64,000 bases of DNA from Roseobacter cerasinus (GCF_009811755.1 NZ_BLIV01000008.1:1-64000), one strand, 5' to 3'. Shown: positions 8,473 to 17,884, numbered from the stretch's first letter. The notes: generated by a model not told the origin, from the letters alone. Numbers and translations are program-made.

Positions 8473-9123
8473 ATGGCATCATTTGACAGCTTCCCACCGG
8501 AAGCCTTGAGCTTTCTGAGCGATCTGAAGGCCAACAACACGAAGAACTGGTTTGCGGCAAACAAGGCAACCTACGAAGATCACGTGAAAGAGCCAGGCAA
8601 GCAATTCGCTGATGCCATGGCGTTGGCTTTAGGTGAACTCACCGGCTGTGACCATAGCAGCAAGATATTTCGGATTCACCGCGACGTGCGTTTCTCAAAA
8701 GACAAAACGCCTTACAACGCACACTTGCATATAGCGTTTACGCCGCAGGGACAGCTGGGCCAACCCCCGATGTGGTTCTTTGGTCTGTCTCCCGATAAGC
8801 TATCCCTTGGTTGCGGCGTGTTTCAATATGACAAGGACGCACTGGTCGAATTCCGGTCTGCGATGGCTGGGCCGAAAGGGGCAGAATTAATCCAACTCAC
8901 AACCGAACTGCGCGCGGCTGGCATTCGAATTGGAGGGCCAGACCTAAAACGCGTGCCGACCGGTTATGACAAAGACCATCCACATGCGGCAGCGCTGCGC
9001 CGAAAAGGCTTTGCCGCCTGGATTGATATGCCGGACCCTTCCTTTGCAATCGAACGAGACCTGGTGAAGCGAACCACCAAACTGCTCGAACAACTCATGC
9101 CGGTGTTTCGATTGCTATCTTAG
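8473..9123 (+). CDS. DUF2461 (TIGR02453) family protein
   Basis: A 216-residue soluble protein of unknown function. Family landmarks are FLSDLKANNTKNWFAANKATY, FRIHRDVRFSKDKTPYN and HLHIAF. AGGGAGGATAAG precedes the ATG. It is the last gene of the group behind the ECF42 sigma factor, which is the only functional hint. Confidence 0.82.
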   Translation: MASFDSFPPEALSFLSDLKANNTKNWFAANKATYEDHVKEPGKQFADAMALALGELTGCDHSSKIFRIHRDVRFSKDKTPYNAHLHIAFTPQGQLGQPPMWFFGLSPDKLSLGCGVFQYDKDALVEFRSAMAGPKGAELIQLTTELRAAGIRIGGPDLKRVPTGYDKDHPHAAALRRKGFAAWIDMPDPSFAIERDLVKRTTKLLEQLMPVFRLLS

Positions 9124-9213
9124 GTTGCCTCGCGTCTATTTTCAGGCGCCGCGAAAGTCCGCCATGCTGGACAAGTATGTTTGATGTTTGATCGAAACCA
9201 GAAGGCGATCCAA

Positions 9214-9830
9214 ATGGTCGAGATTGTTCTTTATGCATCAAGGGCATCACGCTCGCTGGCTGGGTACTGGATGCTGGAAGAGCTGTGCACTCCCTACACG
9301 GTCGTCGATGTCGATCTCCGACAACGCAAGCAATTGGAACCAGGGTTCCTCAAGATCAATCTTTCAGGCCGGGTGCCTGTGGTCTCCGTTGATGGTATGA
9401 TCGTAAGCGAACGCCCGGCGATTTGTGCCTTGATTGTAGATCGATTTGGCTATGGCTCCCTAGCGCCCGCAATCGATCCAAGGATCGTGGCCCGTATCTC
9501 AAATGGCTGGTCTATGCGACGGCCGTCATTGATCCAGCAATCGCGTTGTGGGCGTCGAACCTTGATGCGACCCTTAAGCATACAACCTGGGATACTGCGC
9601 AACAGGCAGTCGACATACTTGGCAAAGCTCTGGAGGGGCAAACGTGGTTGCTGGGAGACCAGTTCACAGCGGCGCATGTCGCCATTGGGTCGGTCATTGT
9701 AATGGCTCGATTCAATGATTTTCTCCCGAAAAGCCAAATCGTGGACGACTACGTTGAAAGATTGAGGGAGCGCCCGGCTTTTCAGCAGGCTGAGAAACTT
9801 ACCTGGCCACCAGAGCTTTTCCCGAACTGA
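9214..9830 (+). pseudogene. Frameshifted glutathione S-transferase
   Basis: The N-terminal thioredoxin-like half (MVEIVLYASRASR; FLKINLSGRVPVVSVDGMIVSERPA, written here in parts) is open from 9214 until about 9480. The C-terminal helical half (GPYLKWLVYATAVIDPAIAL; GDQFTAAHVAIGSVI) continues in another frame to the stop at 9830. The shift falls near 9470-9490, where homologues read through a GPYLRWL-type junction. A one-base loss, or two-base gain, or a sequencing error would explain it. Intact, this would be a GST of about 205 residues. Confidence 0.75.
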
Positions 9831-9882
9831 GCGATCTGGCCTGCTGCCGGTTTGGCGTGCTGCCGGTTGCGTGGACGGCAAC

Positions 9883-10263
9883 TTAAGCTTTCATAGCTCG
9901 CTCCTCGAATGTGATAGGGCTTAGATATCCGATGGTCGAGTGGCGACGCTTCGGGTTGTAGAAGCGTTCGATGTAGTCGAAGACATCTGCACGCGCCTGC
10001 TTTGTGGTTCTGTAGGTTTTGCGTTTGATCCGTTCTGTCTTCAGCGAAGAGAAGAAGCTTTCCATCGCTGCCTTGTCCCAGACATTTCCGGACCGGCTCA
10101 TCGAACAGGTTATGCCATGATCTGCCATCAATCGCTGGAAAGGTTCGCTGGTGTATTGGCTACCCTGGTCGGAGTGATGCAGTAACTCTTTCGGTCGGCC
10201 CCTGCGCCAGATCGCCATGATCAAGGTATCCGTGACCATCTGGGAGGTCATCTGATCGCTCAT
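9883..10263 (-). mobile_element. IS3-family transposase OrfB, C-terminal fragment
   Basis: The C-terminal part of an IS3 integrase core: HHSDQGSQYTSEPFQRL holds the second catalytic Asp, and the Glu lies in NVWDKAAMESFFSSLKTERI. It ends RFYNPKRRHSTIGYLSPITF. The N-terminal part and OrfA are absent upstream of 10263, so the copy is dead. An 11-base direct repeat TGCTGCCGGTT lies just beyond its 3' end, at about 9842-9867. Confidence 0.85.
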
Positions 10264-10567
10264 GGATCAACCGACTACACGGCCCAAAACCTCCGCAAAT
10301 TAGCCAGGATCTTTCCTGCACCGCAGCAAATGCGCAAAGCCTGATAAGAAAGGCGCTTTCGCGCCGATTTGGGCTCCACTTTCTGCGCCCGCAACACGTT
10401 GTTTTTCAAAAGAATCGGCGATAAAGCGGAAGTTCGCCGCAGATGCGAACCGCCATTAACGAAGATGAGAAGCCGAGGTTCAAAGGAAGAACCGCATTTT
10501 GATATTTGTCAATGGTCCGACAGCAACTTGCCACAAACAGGTTTCGGTAAATGCTGGGAGCTGGATC
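10264..10567. other. Gap without a supported gene
   Basis: About 300 bases between the truncated transposase and the flavodoxin-like gene. Short open frames exist but none has recognisable content. It may carry the flavodoxin promoter and remnants of whatever the IS3 element interrupted. Confidence 0.4.
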
Positions 10568-11083
10568 ATGGGTCAAGCAAGCAAAATAGCTGTCGTCTAT
10601 TTCTCAATGTCTGGACACTCGGAAAAGGCGGCTAAGGATTTGGCCAAAAATCTTGCCGCGGAACTCATAGCGATACATGCGCCGAAGTACAGACCCGGAT
10701 TAACTGGCTACATTCGGGCAGGCCTCGATAGCCTGCGGCAGAAATGCGACCTGGCCCCTCAGACATTCACGACTTTAGCAGGCTATCGCTGCCTCGTCCT
10801 CTGCGGACCGGTCTGGACATCCTACCCCGCTACTCCCCTGCGCGCCTTATTGCGTTCAAAGATTGCTCTGCCCCAGTCGGTCAGTCTCTTTCTGACGTCG
10901 GGAGGGCATTCCCCCGCACAAAAGGCCTTTGACACCGCAGAAGCGGATTTGGGTCGCCCCCTGACAGCCACTGCAGTGCTGGCAAATACCGATGAAGACA
11001 CAGAACGCGGCAGCGACATAACAAGTCAGTTTGCAAGCCAACTCAAGTGCCGTCAGGTTGCCGAATTGGAACCTGCCCAGTGA
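10568..11083 (+). CDS. Flavodoxin-like protein
   Basis: A 171-residue protein with a flavodoxin fold. The phosphate-binding loop near the N-terminus reads VYFSMSGHSEKAAKDLA, and CGPVWTSYPATPLRALL matches the second flavin-binding region. I used the ATG at 10568 because it places the first beta strand directly after the start; the open frame extends further upstream without good coding character. It is probably an FMN-dependent oxidoreductase or quinone reductase. Its partner is unknown and neighbours are debris. Confidence 0.72.
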   Translation: MGQASKIAVVYFSMSGHSEKAAKDLAKNLAAELIAIHAPKYRPGLTGYIRAGLDSLRQKCDLAPQTFTTLAGYRCLVLCGPVWTSYPATPLRALLRSKIALPQSVSLFLTSGGHSPAQKAFDTAEADLGRPLTATAVLANTDEDTERGSDITSQFASQLKCRQVAELEPAQ

Positions 11084-11216
11084 GCGCATCCACAGGCCTG
11101 AGCGGGAAAGCGGAACCGGCCTTGGCGAAAATCAGATCAAAACGAAGCGCAACGAGACCGTTTCGTTTTGGCCCATGCCCGGTTTAGCTCCAGCGGACTG
11201 AAGCTATGCGAACCCT

Positions 11217-12179
11217 ATGCAGGAGCGGGAGAGCATCGTCGTGCCAGAACCGTATAGCAAAGATCGACCACTTGACCCGACTTGGCATTCAATGATCGGA
11301 AAGCTGAGCGGCGGCCTGTCTCCGGCGGCGCTGGCCACCGCGTACCTTGATTGGTCCCTGCATCTGATCGCCTCCCCCGACAAGCAGACCGAACTCATAT
11401 GGGCACTGCTTTCGGATCCTGCGGGCGAAGACGCGGCGCTGGACCCGCGCTTCAAAGATGCCACATGGCAGGCCCAGCCTTACGCTACATTTGCTCAGCA
11501 GTTTCTCGCAGCGCAGCAATGGTGGGATCAGGCCACGCGAGGTCTGCCGGGTGTAGATCCAAAACACGAACGCATGGTGAATTTCATGGCGCGCCAGTGG
11601 CTTGATATGATGTCCCCGGCCAATTTCGCCGCGACCAACCCGCTGGTCGTCGCGCGATCAATCGCTGAGGGTGGAGAGAACCTGAGACGCGGCCTGCGCT
11701 ACTGGCTCGAAGACTTCCACCGGTTGATATCGGGTCGCCCGCGCCGCGCCAGCACATTCGCCGTTGGTACAGATCTGGCGACGACGCCCGGGGATGTGGT
11801 CTTAAAAAATGACCTGATTGAGCTCATCCGCTATCACCCGACAACGGACAAACTGCACCCGGAACCCATCCTGATCGTCCCGGCTTGGATCATGAAGTAC
11901 TATATTCTTGACCTGACGGCAGAGCGTTCCCTGGTGGCCTATCTCCGCGATCAGGGATTTGAAGTCTTCATAATATCTTGGAAAAACCCGGGTGCCTCCG
12001 ATGCCCATCTGTCGATGCAGACCTATCTCGATCTTGGCCCCCGCGCGGCCCTGACGCATCTCAAACATGGCGGTGCGGAGCGTGTGCATGCGGTCGGCTA
12101 CTGTCTTGGCGGCACGCTTTTGTCGATTGCGGCAGCGGCAGCGGCCCGGGATCAGGACAGCACCCTTCTCGACGGCTAG
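11217..12179 (+). pseudogene. phaC: Truncated class I PHA synthase
   Basis: Poly(3-hydroxyalkanoate) synthase polymerises hydroxyacyl-CoA on granules. The N-terminal and early catalytic parts are present, up to the lipase-like box GYCLGGT with its Cys at residue 296. Homology stops at about residue 315 (AAAARDQDSTL) and a stop follows at 320. Class I enzymes run to about 570-600 residues, so the catalytic Asp and His are missing. The ORF itself has no internal damage, suggesting a fairly recent deletion or insertion at about 12170. It is not expected to be active. Confidence 0.85.
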
Positions 12180-12674
12180 AAACCGCTGTGGCGCTGCCAA
12201 AGGCGGCATCAGCGGGCTGAGTTCATCTCTGGTGGGTTCAATGTCAACCTTCCAGAAGGTGCGGTTTGCATGCCAGAATGACCTGCGTATCCACCAAAAA
12301 TCCGTTTTCGTGTCTGAGTTTATCTTGTGTGGCACTTCCAGCGAACTACCGCTTCCCGCCCGTGCCCGCCGAAGCTGCGCAATTCACTCGGCCCCTCAGT
12401 TCCCCCAAGACATTTGGCCTGAACTGAGCATGATGGTGACCCTTCTGCTTTGAGCACACCCCACTTGCTTTGAGCAGAGCCGGACGCGCTTCTCGCGGCC
12501 TCCCCATTGGTCGAGCGCAAAGACGATACGGACTGTCTCAAGTCAAACACGAAACGCGACAAGGGTGCACGGATGATCGCTGCTGCCAGAGCATCAGGCA
12601 TGACCTCATGCATATTTTGTTAAGTTCCGTGCTCTATTCGTTGGCCGATTTAGCAACTGAACTGGGAAAGCTTC
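12180..12674. other. Gene-poor scar between phaC fragment and torT
   Basis: Nearly 500 bases with no recognisable gene on either strand. It contains two copies of TGCTTTGAGCA (about 12447 and 12468) and probably the torT promoter near its right end. Together with the abrupt end of phaC this looks like a recombination scar. Confidence 0.4.
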
Positions 12675-13733
12675 ATGAAACACTCAACCAAATTCGTCGC
12701 TGCCGTGGCTATCGCCAGCTCTCAGGTGGCCTTTGCGGGCATGCCGAACTGGACAGTGACACAATGGGAACAGCCGTTCGATTTCGGCAGCGCGGCATCG
12801 CCAATGAACTATGAGGCGCTCGATCAAGCTTCAAAGAAGTGGAAGCTTTGCGTCGTTTTCCCCCACCTCAAGGATCCTTACTGGGTTGCGACAAACTATG
12901 GCGTCGTTAGCCACGCCGAGTCCATCGGCGTTTCGGTCGATCTGTTCGAAGCTGGTGGCTACGGTGAGTTGGAAGAACAGAAACGGTTGGTGAAAGACTG
13001 TGCGGCCAAGGGGTATGACGCCATTCTGCTGGGTACAGTGTCATATGACGCAATGACGTCCACCGTGGTTGAGGTGTCACAATCCGTTCCGGTGTTTGCG
13101 ACCGTAAACGCCATCGAAGGCGATGGGATCAGCGGTATGGTGTCTGTCGACTGGACAGATATGGGGCGCGCAGCAGCAGATTACTTTGTGGAGAACTATC
13201 CCGCCGGTGGCGATGCACCAAGCGTTGCGTGGCTGCCCGGACCGGAAACCGCAGGGTGGGTTATCTTCACCGACAACGGGTTCCAGGAAGTCATGCAGAA
13301 TTCTGCCGCCCAGATCGCCGACGTCTACTATGGCGACACAGGCGCGGATGTGCAGCGCGCCCTTGTGGAAGAGGCGCTCGACGCGAACCCCGACCTTGAA
13401 TATATCGCGGGCAATGCTGTGGCGATTGAGGCCGCGATGGGCGTGCTGCGCCAGCGTGGTCTGACCGATCAGGTGAACCTGGTTGCCGATTACTTCACAC
13501 CTGCCATGTATCGGGGCGTGCGCCGCGGCATCGTATCCAGCGCGCCCACAGACAGCGCAGCGCTACAGGGGGTCCTGTCCGTCGACCAGGCCGTGCGGCA
13601 TCTGGAGGGGATGGAGTACCCGCGCCACTTTGGCCCGGTCATCTTCAGCGTGACAAAGCAAAACGCAGGCGACTTCCCGGTGAACGAATCGCTGGCACCC
13701 GCGGACTTCAGCCCAACGTTCAAGGTCGAATAG
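12675..13733 (+). CDS. torT: TorT-like periplasmic binding protein
   Basis: Periplasmic sugar-binding-fold protein, 352 residues, with a signal peptide over residues 1-21 (cleavage after AFA). It resembles TorT, which binds trimethylamine N-oxide and presents it to the TorS sensor kinase: WKLCVVFPHLKDPYWVATNY, LVKDCAAKGYDAILLGTVSY and PGPETAGWVIFTDNGF are in the family style. No torS, torR or torCAD gene is in the window. The next gene is a chemoreceptor whose outer domain is long enough to take the place of the TorS sensor. The TMAO ligand is inferred from family. Confidence 0.85.
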   Translation: MKHSTKFVAAVAIASSQVAFAGMPNWTVTQWEQPFDFGSAASPMNYEALDQASKKWKLCVVFPHLKDPYWVATNYGVVSHAESIGVSVDLFEAGGYGELEEQKRLVKDCAAKGYDAILLGTVSYDAMTSTVVEVSQSVPVFATVNAIEGDGISGMVSVDWTDMGRAAADYFVENYPAGGDAPSVAWLPGPETAGWVIFTDNGFQEVMQNSAAQIADVYYGDTGADVQRALVEEALDANPDLEYIAGNAVAIEAAMGVLRQRGLTDQVNLVADYFTPAMYRGVRRGIVSSAPTDSAALQGVLSVDQAVRHLEGMEYPRHFGPVIFSVTKQNAGDFPVNESLAPADFSPTFKVE

Positions 13734-13756
13734 TCGATCGGTTCATTGGAACAGAT

Positions 13757-13779
13757 CAGGCGCCGGCTCGCGGCGCCTG
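13757..13779 (+). terminator. Hairpin between torT-like gene and chemoreceptor
   Basis: A perfect 9-bp inverted repeat, CAGGCGCCG and CGGCGCCTG with a 5-base loop, followed by TTTAAAAAAGG. It lies 18 bases ahead of the chemoreceptor start. It could terminate partially, giving more binding protein than receptor, or protect the upstream message. Confidence 0.55.
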
Positions 13780-13797
13780 TTTAAAAAAGGTGAGAAA

Positions 13798-16197
13798 ATG
13801 AAAAAGCTACGTTTGAGTATCCGAGCCGGTCTGCTTATCGCCTTTGCTGGTGTCACGGCCATGGTCGTTGTCTCCGCGGTGATGGGTTTCTTTGTGCTCA
13901 GGTCCATCATGGGGCATCAGTCCGTGATCAGTGAAGAGGCACTGCCAGCTTCGTTGACGGCCAATGCATTTTCGAACAGCGCCAGAGTTCTTGCGGAATT
14001 CGACGATCGGTTCGATAGGGCAAATACGCAAGCAGACATTTCAGCACTCACCGAAGAGTTCAGCGTGTCACAGGACGCCACACGCCAGCTTATCACCGAA
14101 CTGAGGCTTTTTGTTCCCGATACGATGCTTGTGGATACCGCCGAAGCATTGGTCAACGAAATGGGCAGTGTGGTCACGTCGTTCATAGACGTGTCTTCCC
14201 AAAGGGTAGCGCTGACCGCCACTGTTCGTGAAACCGACGCGACGATCACTGAGAATGCGAACGAGCTGAACCGTCTGTCTGAGGCGCTGGTCTCCAATGC
14301 GCGGTCCACTGTGACGAACAGAATTTCGAGGCTCTATGACACGATTGAAGATCCTGATCTGATCGATGCAACCTACGACTCCATTGATCAGGTCCTGGAT
14401 GTTGATCAGCCCTATGTTGCGCGGATGACCGATCTGCGCACATTCTCGCTCTTGCTGCGGCAGCATGCGCTGGGATTGATCAATGCGCCGGACCTGGCCG
14501 GTCTGGATGCCATTCAAACTATGGCAGAGGAAACCATCTCATCGGTCGAGCGCAGTATCGCAAATATTGACGATCCTGACCGCCGCTCGGCAGCAGAGAC
14601 ATATTTGTCAGCCATCATGCCACTCTTTGATAAAACTCAGGCGGAAAGCCTGCATGCAGCACGGGTGAGCCAGCTCGAACTGGCCTCCGGCCTCGCTGCG
14701 AAAAGAACGGAGCTTGCCGACGTTCAGGATCGCCTCGAGAAGACCGTGTCCGATATCGTGCAAGGCAGCAAGACCGAGATTACACAGGCGATTGCAACGG
14801 CGCGGCAAGGCGCTGTAACCGGCCGCCAAACGCTTGTTTCCATTGCGGTGGTCGCGGTCGTGCTTTCGTTGGGCATCGGCTATTTCTACATCAGTCAAAA
14901 CATACTGCGCCGCCTGAACAGACTGCGCATGAGCACATCGGAGCTGGCGAATGGTGACTTGGATGTTGATATCCCGCCCGCCTCTCACGACGAGCTGGGC
15001 CAAATGGCGTCCGCTCTCAATGTGTTCCGTGACGGAATGAAGACGCAAAAACGTCTCGAACAGGAAGAGCGTCAGCGCCAGGAAGAGATGCGCAAACAGG
15101 AAGAAGAGGCGCGCCAACGGGAAGCTGCCGAACAGCAGCGCCGGCGGGATGAAGAAGAGCGCCAGCGTCAGCTTGAGGAAAAACAGCGGTTGGAGAAGGA
15201 GCAGCTGCAGGCCGAGCAGGAAGCGGAGCGCCAACGCTTCCAAGAACAGCAAAACATTGTGGTCAATGAATTGGCAACTGGCATGCAATGTCTGGCCGAC
15301 GGCAATCTGACCTTCAGAATTGATCAGGAATTCCCGGAGTCATATGAGAAATTGCGCTTGGACTTTAACTCCGCAATGAGTTCGCTCGGAAGCCTTCTGC
15401 ACGGCGTATCCGAAGTTGCCAGCGTTCTCGATGTGGGCGCGGACGAAATATCCAACGCTGCCCTGAACTTATCAAGCCGCACGGAACGTTCGGCAGCCAG
15501 CTTGGAAGAAACCGCAGCGGCGGTCTCGGAATTGAGCGCTTCCGTGCAGTCCGCCTCCGAAGGGGCAAATCAATGCTCTGAGTTTTCTTCAGGCGTCAAA
15601 TCAAAGGCTGAAGAGAGCAGAAAGGTCGTTGAAGCAACGGTCTCCAATATGTCCGAGATCGAAAGGGCCGGACAGGAGATTGAGAATATCCTGAAGATGA
15701 TCGACGATATCGCATTCCAAACAAATCTGCTTGCACTGAATGCGGGCGTTGAAGCGGCGCGCGCCGGAGATGCCGGTCGTGGGTTTTCCGTTGTAGCCTC
15801 GGAAGTCAGAGAGTTGGCTTTGCGCGCGGCAAATGCCGCTCAGGAGATCAACAGCATCATACAAGTCTCAAATTCAAAAATATCCGATGGGGTGGGGCTG
15901 GTGAATGCTGCGGGCGACGCTTTGCAGGAGATCATTGGCGACGTGGCAGAGATAACGACCAACATCCAAAGTATCGCGTCCTCGACCCAAGAGCAGGCCG
16001 CCGGTATCTTGGAGATAGATTCCGCCGTGTCGGATCAGGAAAACACTGTCCAGCAAAATGCGGCGATGACGGAAGAAACAACCGCCGCAAGCCGCAACAT
16101 GGCCGACAAGGCAAAAGAGTTGCAGAGCTTGATCGCCCAGTTTGAGGTTCCGGAGCAAATCGTTGAAGAGACGGAGGCAACACGGGTTGCGTCTTGA
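13798..16197 (+). CDS. Methyl-accepting chemotaxis protein with large periplasmic domain
   Basis: Membrane chemoreceptor, 799 residues. TM1 is at about residues 13-36, a roughly 310-residue periplasmic helical domain follows, and TM2 is at 345-365. A HAMP domain (366-418) is followed by a Glu/Gln/Arg-rich charged helix (about 421-484), a second HAMP-like segment (484-530) and the signalling hairpin. The kinase-contact tip is recognisable (DDIAFQTNLLALNAGVEAA, then RAGDAGRGFSVVA), with Gly for the usual Ala in the NAAVEA motif. There is no CheR-docking pentapeptide; it ends ATRVAS. It starts 64 bases after the torT-like gene. Confidence 0.9.
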   Translation: MKKLRLSIRAGLLIAFAGVTAMVVVSAVMGFFVLRSIMGHQSVISEEALPASLTANAFSNSARVLAEFDDRFDRANTQADISALTEEFSVSQDATRQLITELRLFVPDTMLVDTAEALVNEMGSVVTSFIDVSSQRVALTATVRETDATITENANELNRLSEALVSNARSTVTNRISRLYDTIEDPDLIDATYDSIDQVLDVDQPYVARMTDLRTFSLLLRQHALGLINAPDLAGLDAIQTMAEETISSVERSIANIDDPDRRSAAETYLSAIMPLFDKTQAESLHAARVSQLELASGLAAKRTELADVQDRLEKTVSDIVQGSKTEITQAIATARQGAVTGRQTLVSIAVVAVVLSLGIGYFYISQNILRRLNRLRMSTSELANGDLDVDIPPASHDELGQMASALNVFRDGMKTQKRLEQEERQRQEEMRKQEEEARQREAAEQQRRRDEEERQRQLEEKQRLEKEQLQAEQEAERQRFQEQQNIVVNELATGMQCLADGNLTFRIDQEFPESYEKLRLDFNSAMSSLGSLLHGVSEVASVLDVGADEISNAALNLSSRTERSAASLEETAAAVSELSASVQSASEGANQCSEFSSGVKSKAEESRKVVEATVSNMSEIERAGQEIENILKMIDDIAFQTNLLALNAGVEAARAGDAGRGFSVVASEVRELALRAANAAQEINSIIQVSNSKISDGVGLVNAAGDALQEIIGDVAEITTNIQSIASSTQEQAAGILEIDSAVSDQENTVQQNAAMTEETTAASRNMADKAKELQSLIAQFEVPEQIVEETEATRVAS

Positions 16198-16377
16198 CGG
16201 AGACTGATGCCGGCGCGCGGCGTCAGATATCCGTACTTTCGGGACATCTAGGGTCGATTTTGCAAGGCAGATTTTCATCCCATCGTAACGACCATGGGGT
16301 GCAGATAAGACGGAACTGGAGAGAACAGGAAAGCCCGGTGGGGCTTTCTCCCCGAACAACGGGTGTCACCTGGCACA

Positions 16378-16867
16378 TCAATGTAAAAATGCGGGGGGTT
16401 CGACGACTGTCAGGATGCGTATCTTGCGGCCCGTCGCCAGTTGGTCGTGCACGAAGTCCATCGCCCAAACATCATTTGGGTTCACGGCCTCTTTGCGGTC
16501 GTCGCGAAGCTTCGCCTTTACACGTCGTTTGGGTGTCTTGTTCCTGAGCTGCATACCCAACTCCTTGTAAACTCGGTAAGTCTTCTTGGCATTGATCTCC
16601 CAACCCTCCCGGCGCAGAAGCACATGGACGCGCCGATAACCAAACCGCACGCGCGGCTCACAAATCTCCTTGATCCGCTGCTCCAACGCGGCCTGGTCGC
16701 GCCGACGAAACTTGTACCGGTATGTCCGCGGATCGAACCGGATAAGCCCACAGGCCCTCCGGATAAACGAGGACGTTTTCAGGAGACACAGCACCTTTCG
16801 AAGGAGCAAACGAATGCGAAAGAGCCGTTTTGCCGAGGCACAGATGATCGGTATGATCAAAGAATAA
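16378..16867. mobile_element. Head-to-head IS3-family relics
   Basis: On the minus strand (about 16390-16780) lies the first half of an IS3 OrfB: RRACGLIRFDPRTYRYKFRR, FGYRRVHVLLRREGW and NDVWAMDFVHDQLATGR, breaking off after LTVVE, before the second catalytic Asp. On the plus strand a 17-residue OrfA start, MRKSRFAEAQMIGMIKE, with its own AAGGAGC ribosome site, occupies 16814-16867 and then hits a stop. Opposite orientations mean rearrangement or nested insertions. Neither is functional. Confidence 0.8.
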
Positions 16868-17306
16868 GGTTCAAGCGTTTAGCGATTGAAATCGTAGCGC
16901 CAGACGACATCAGTCGAGCGTCCTCTAAGCTGGGCGTGTGGTCGCAGCCTTGCGCCTGAGGCGCGAAGTCGAGCGTGTTTGTCACATCTTTAGCCCTCAT
17001 CGTCGTGCAGAACGTCCAGGCGATGAATCTGAGGTAGTAAAGTCGGATCTGCTACAGCTCGTTGGGGCACGCGGTTTTGTCTCTGAACTCATCGGCTGCC
17101 TACAGAACCACATTGGCCGGGCTGGTGATCGGCTCGCAGGACTTGAGGGTGCAGCAGGCCGAAGCCTCTGATACGAAATACTATTCAGTCTCAGGGCGCG
17201 GGCCGCTTGTCAGCCAAAGCTTTGGGGGCGGCCCCCTAAAGCCACGGGCGTCAGGGAGCGGCACACACAAATATCACCAACAGCGCTAAGTGCGTGTGAC
17301 GTTTCA
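16868..17306. other. Gap without a supported gene
   Basis: About 440 bases between the IS3 relics and the Lrp-type gene. Small open frames exist in several phases but none has recognisable protein content. A GC-rich segment with inverted character (GGGGGCGGCCCCC, about 17224) may form a weak hairpin. Confidence 0.35.
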
Positions 17307-17768
17307 TCAGGTGGCAATGTCGGGCACGTAGGTCCCACGATCCAGGAAAGATTTGAACACGATAACTGTCTCTGATGTGTCGATGCCGGGGATCTCATAG
17401 AGGCGCTCATATAGCTCTTCCATCTGGGCCGGTCCTTCTGTTCTGACCTTCAACAGAATGGAAAACTGGCCAGCGGTCGAATGGATTTCTTCGATCTCCG
17501 GCACTTTGACGAGCTGAGCAACCTGTTGCTGTTTCTGAGACCCATTGGTCTTCAACAGAACGAATGAAAGCAAGCTCCGACCGACTTTCTCAGGATCGAT
17601 CATCAAACGATTCCCAAGAATGATCCCGGCGGCTTTTAACCTCTTAATTCGTTCGTGAACACCGGGCCCTGAGAGGCCAACCTGCTCCCCAAGTGCTGCG
17701 TTCGTTATATCCGCGTCTTTTTGTAAGATATTGATAATCTTACGATCTTTTTCGTCCATTGCCGACAT
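17307..17768 (-). CDS. Lrp/AsnC-family regulator
   Basis: Transcription regulator of 153 residues. The helix-turn-helix spans residues 5-60 (LGEQVGLSGPGVHERIKRLK), followed by a RAM ligand-binding domain (IEEIHSTAGQFSILLKV; LYEIPGIDTSETVIV). Such proteins sense amino acids. It is divergent from the dioxygenase-led cluster, with a promoter-like region between, so it probably regulates those genes in response to the pathway's amino-acid substrate or product. That link is inference from position. Confidence 0.88.
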   Translation of the reverse strand: MSAMDEKDRKIINILQKDADITNAALGEQVGLSGPGVHERIKRLKAAGIILGNRLMIDPEKVGRSLLSFVLLKTNGSQKQQQVAQLVKVPEIEEIHSTAGQFSILLKVRTEGPAQMEELYERLYEIPGIDTSETVIVFKSFLDRGTYVPDIAT

Positions 17769-17790
17769 GGCGAGAATCCCCGTAGCTGAG

Positions 17791-17818
17791 TTGACAATTT
17801 GTAAATCATTGCCATAAT
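17791..17818 (+). promoter_or_regulatory. Sigma70-like promoter for the dioxygenase cluster
   Basis: TTGACA at 17791 and CATAAT at 17813, 16 bases apart, in an AT-rich divergent region. It points toward the dioxygenase gene, leaving a leader of about 140 bases. The region is much richer in A and T than its flanks. Confidence 0.5.
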
Positions 17819-17868
17819 TTTATTACATTTAGTCAGCATAGTTTTGCTAGCACTTACAAAGTATCAGT

Positions 17869-17884
17869 GCAATGCTCGCATTGC
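17869..17884. promoter_or_regulatory. Palindrome in divergent region
   Basis: GCAATGCTCGCATTGC, a perfect 6-bp inverted repeat around CTCG, lies between the promoter-like site and the first gene. It could be a binding site of the adjacent Lrp-type protein or a leader hairpin; the sequence does not decide. Confidence 0.35.

Noticed and set aside
5111-12287. CAGAATGACCTGCG occurs at 5111 and again at 12274
   Set aside because: A 14-base match in two gene-free regions could be a repeat relic, but flanks differ and I cannot show it exceeds chance.
12447-12478. Two copies of TGCTTTGAGCA in the phaC-torT gap
   Set aside because: Short, only two copies, no flanking symmetry; not enough to call a repeat array or attachment site.
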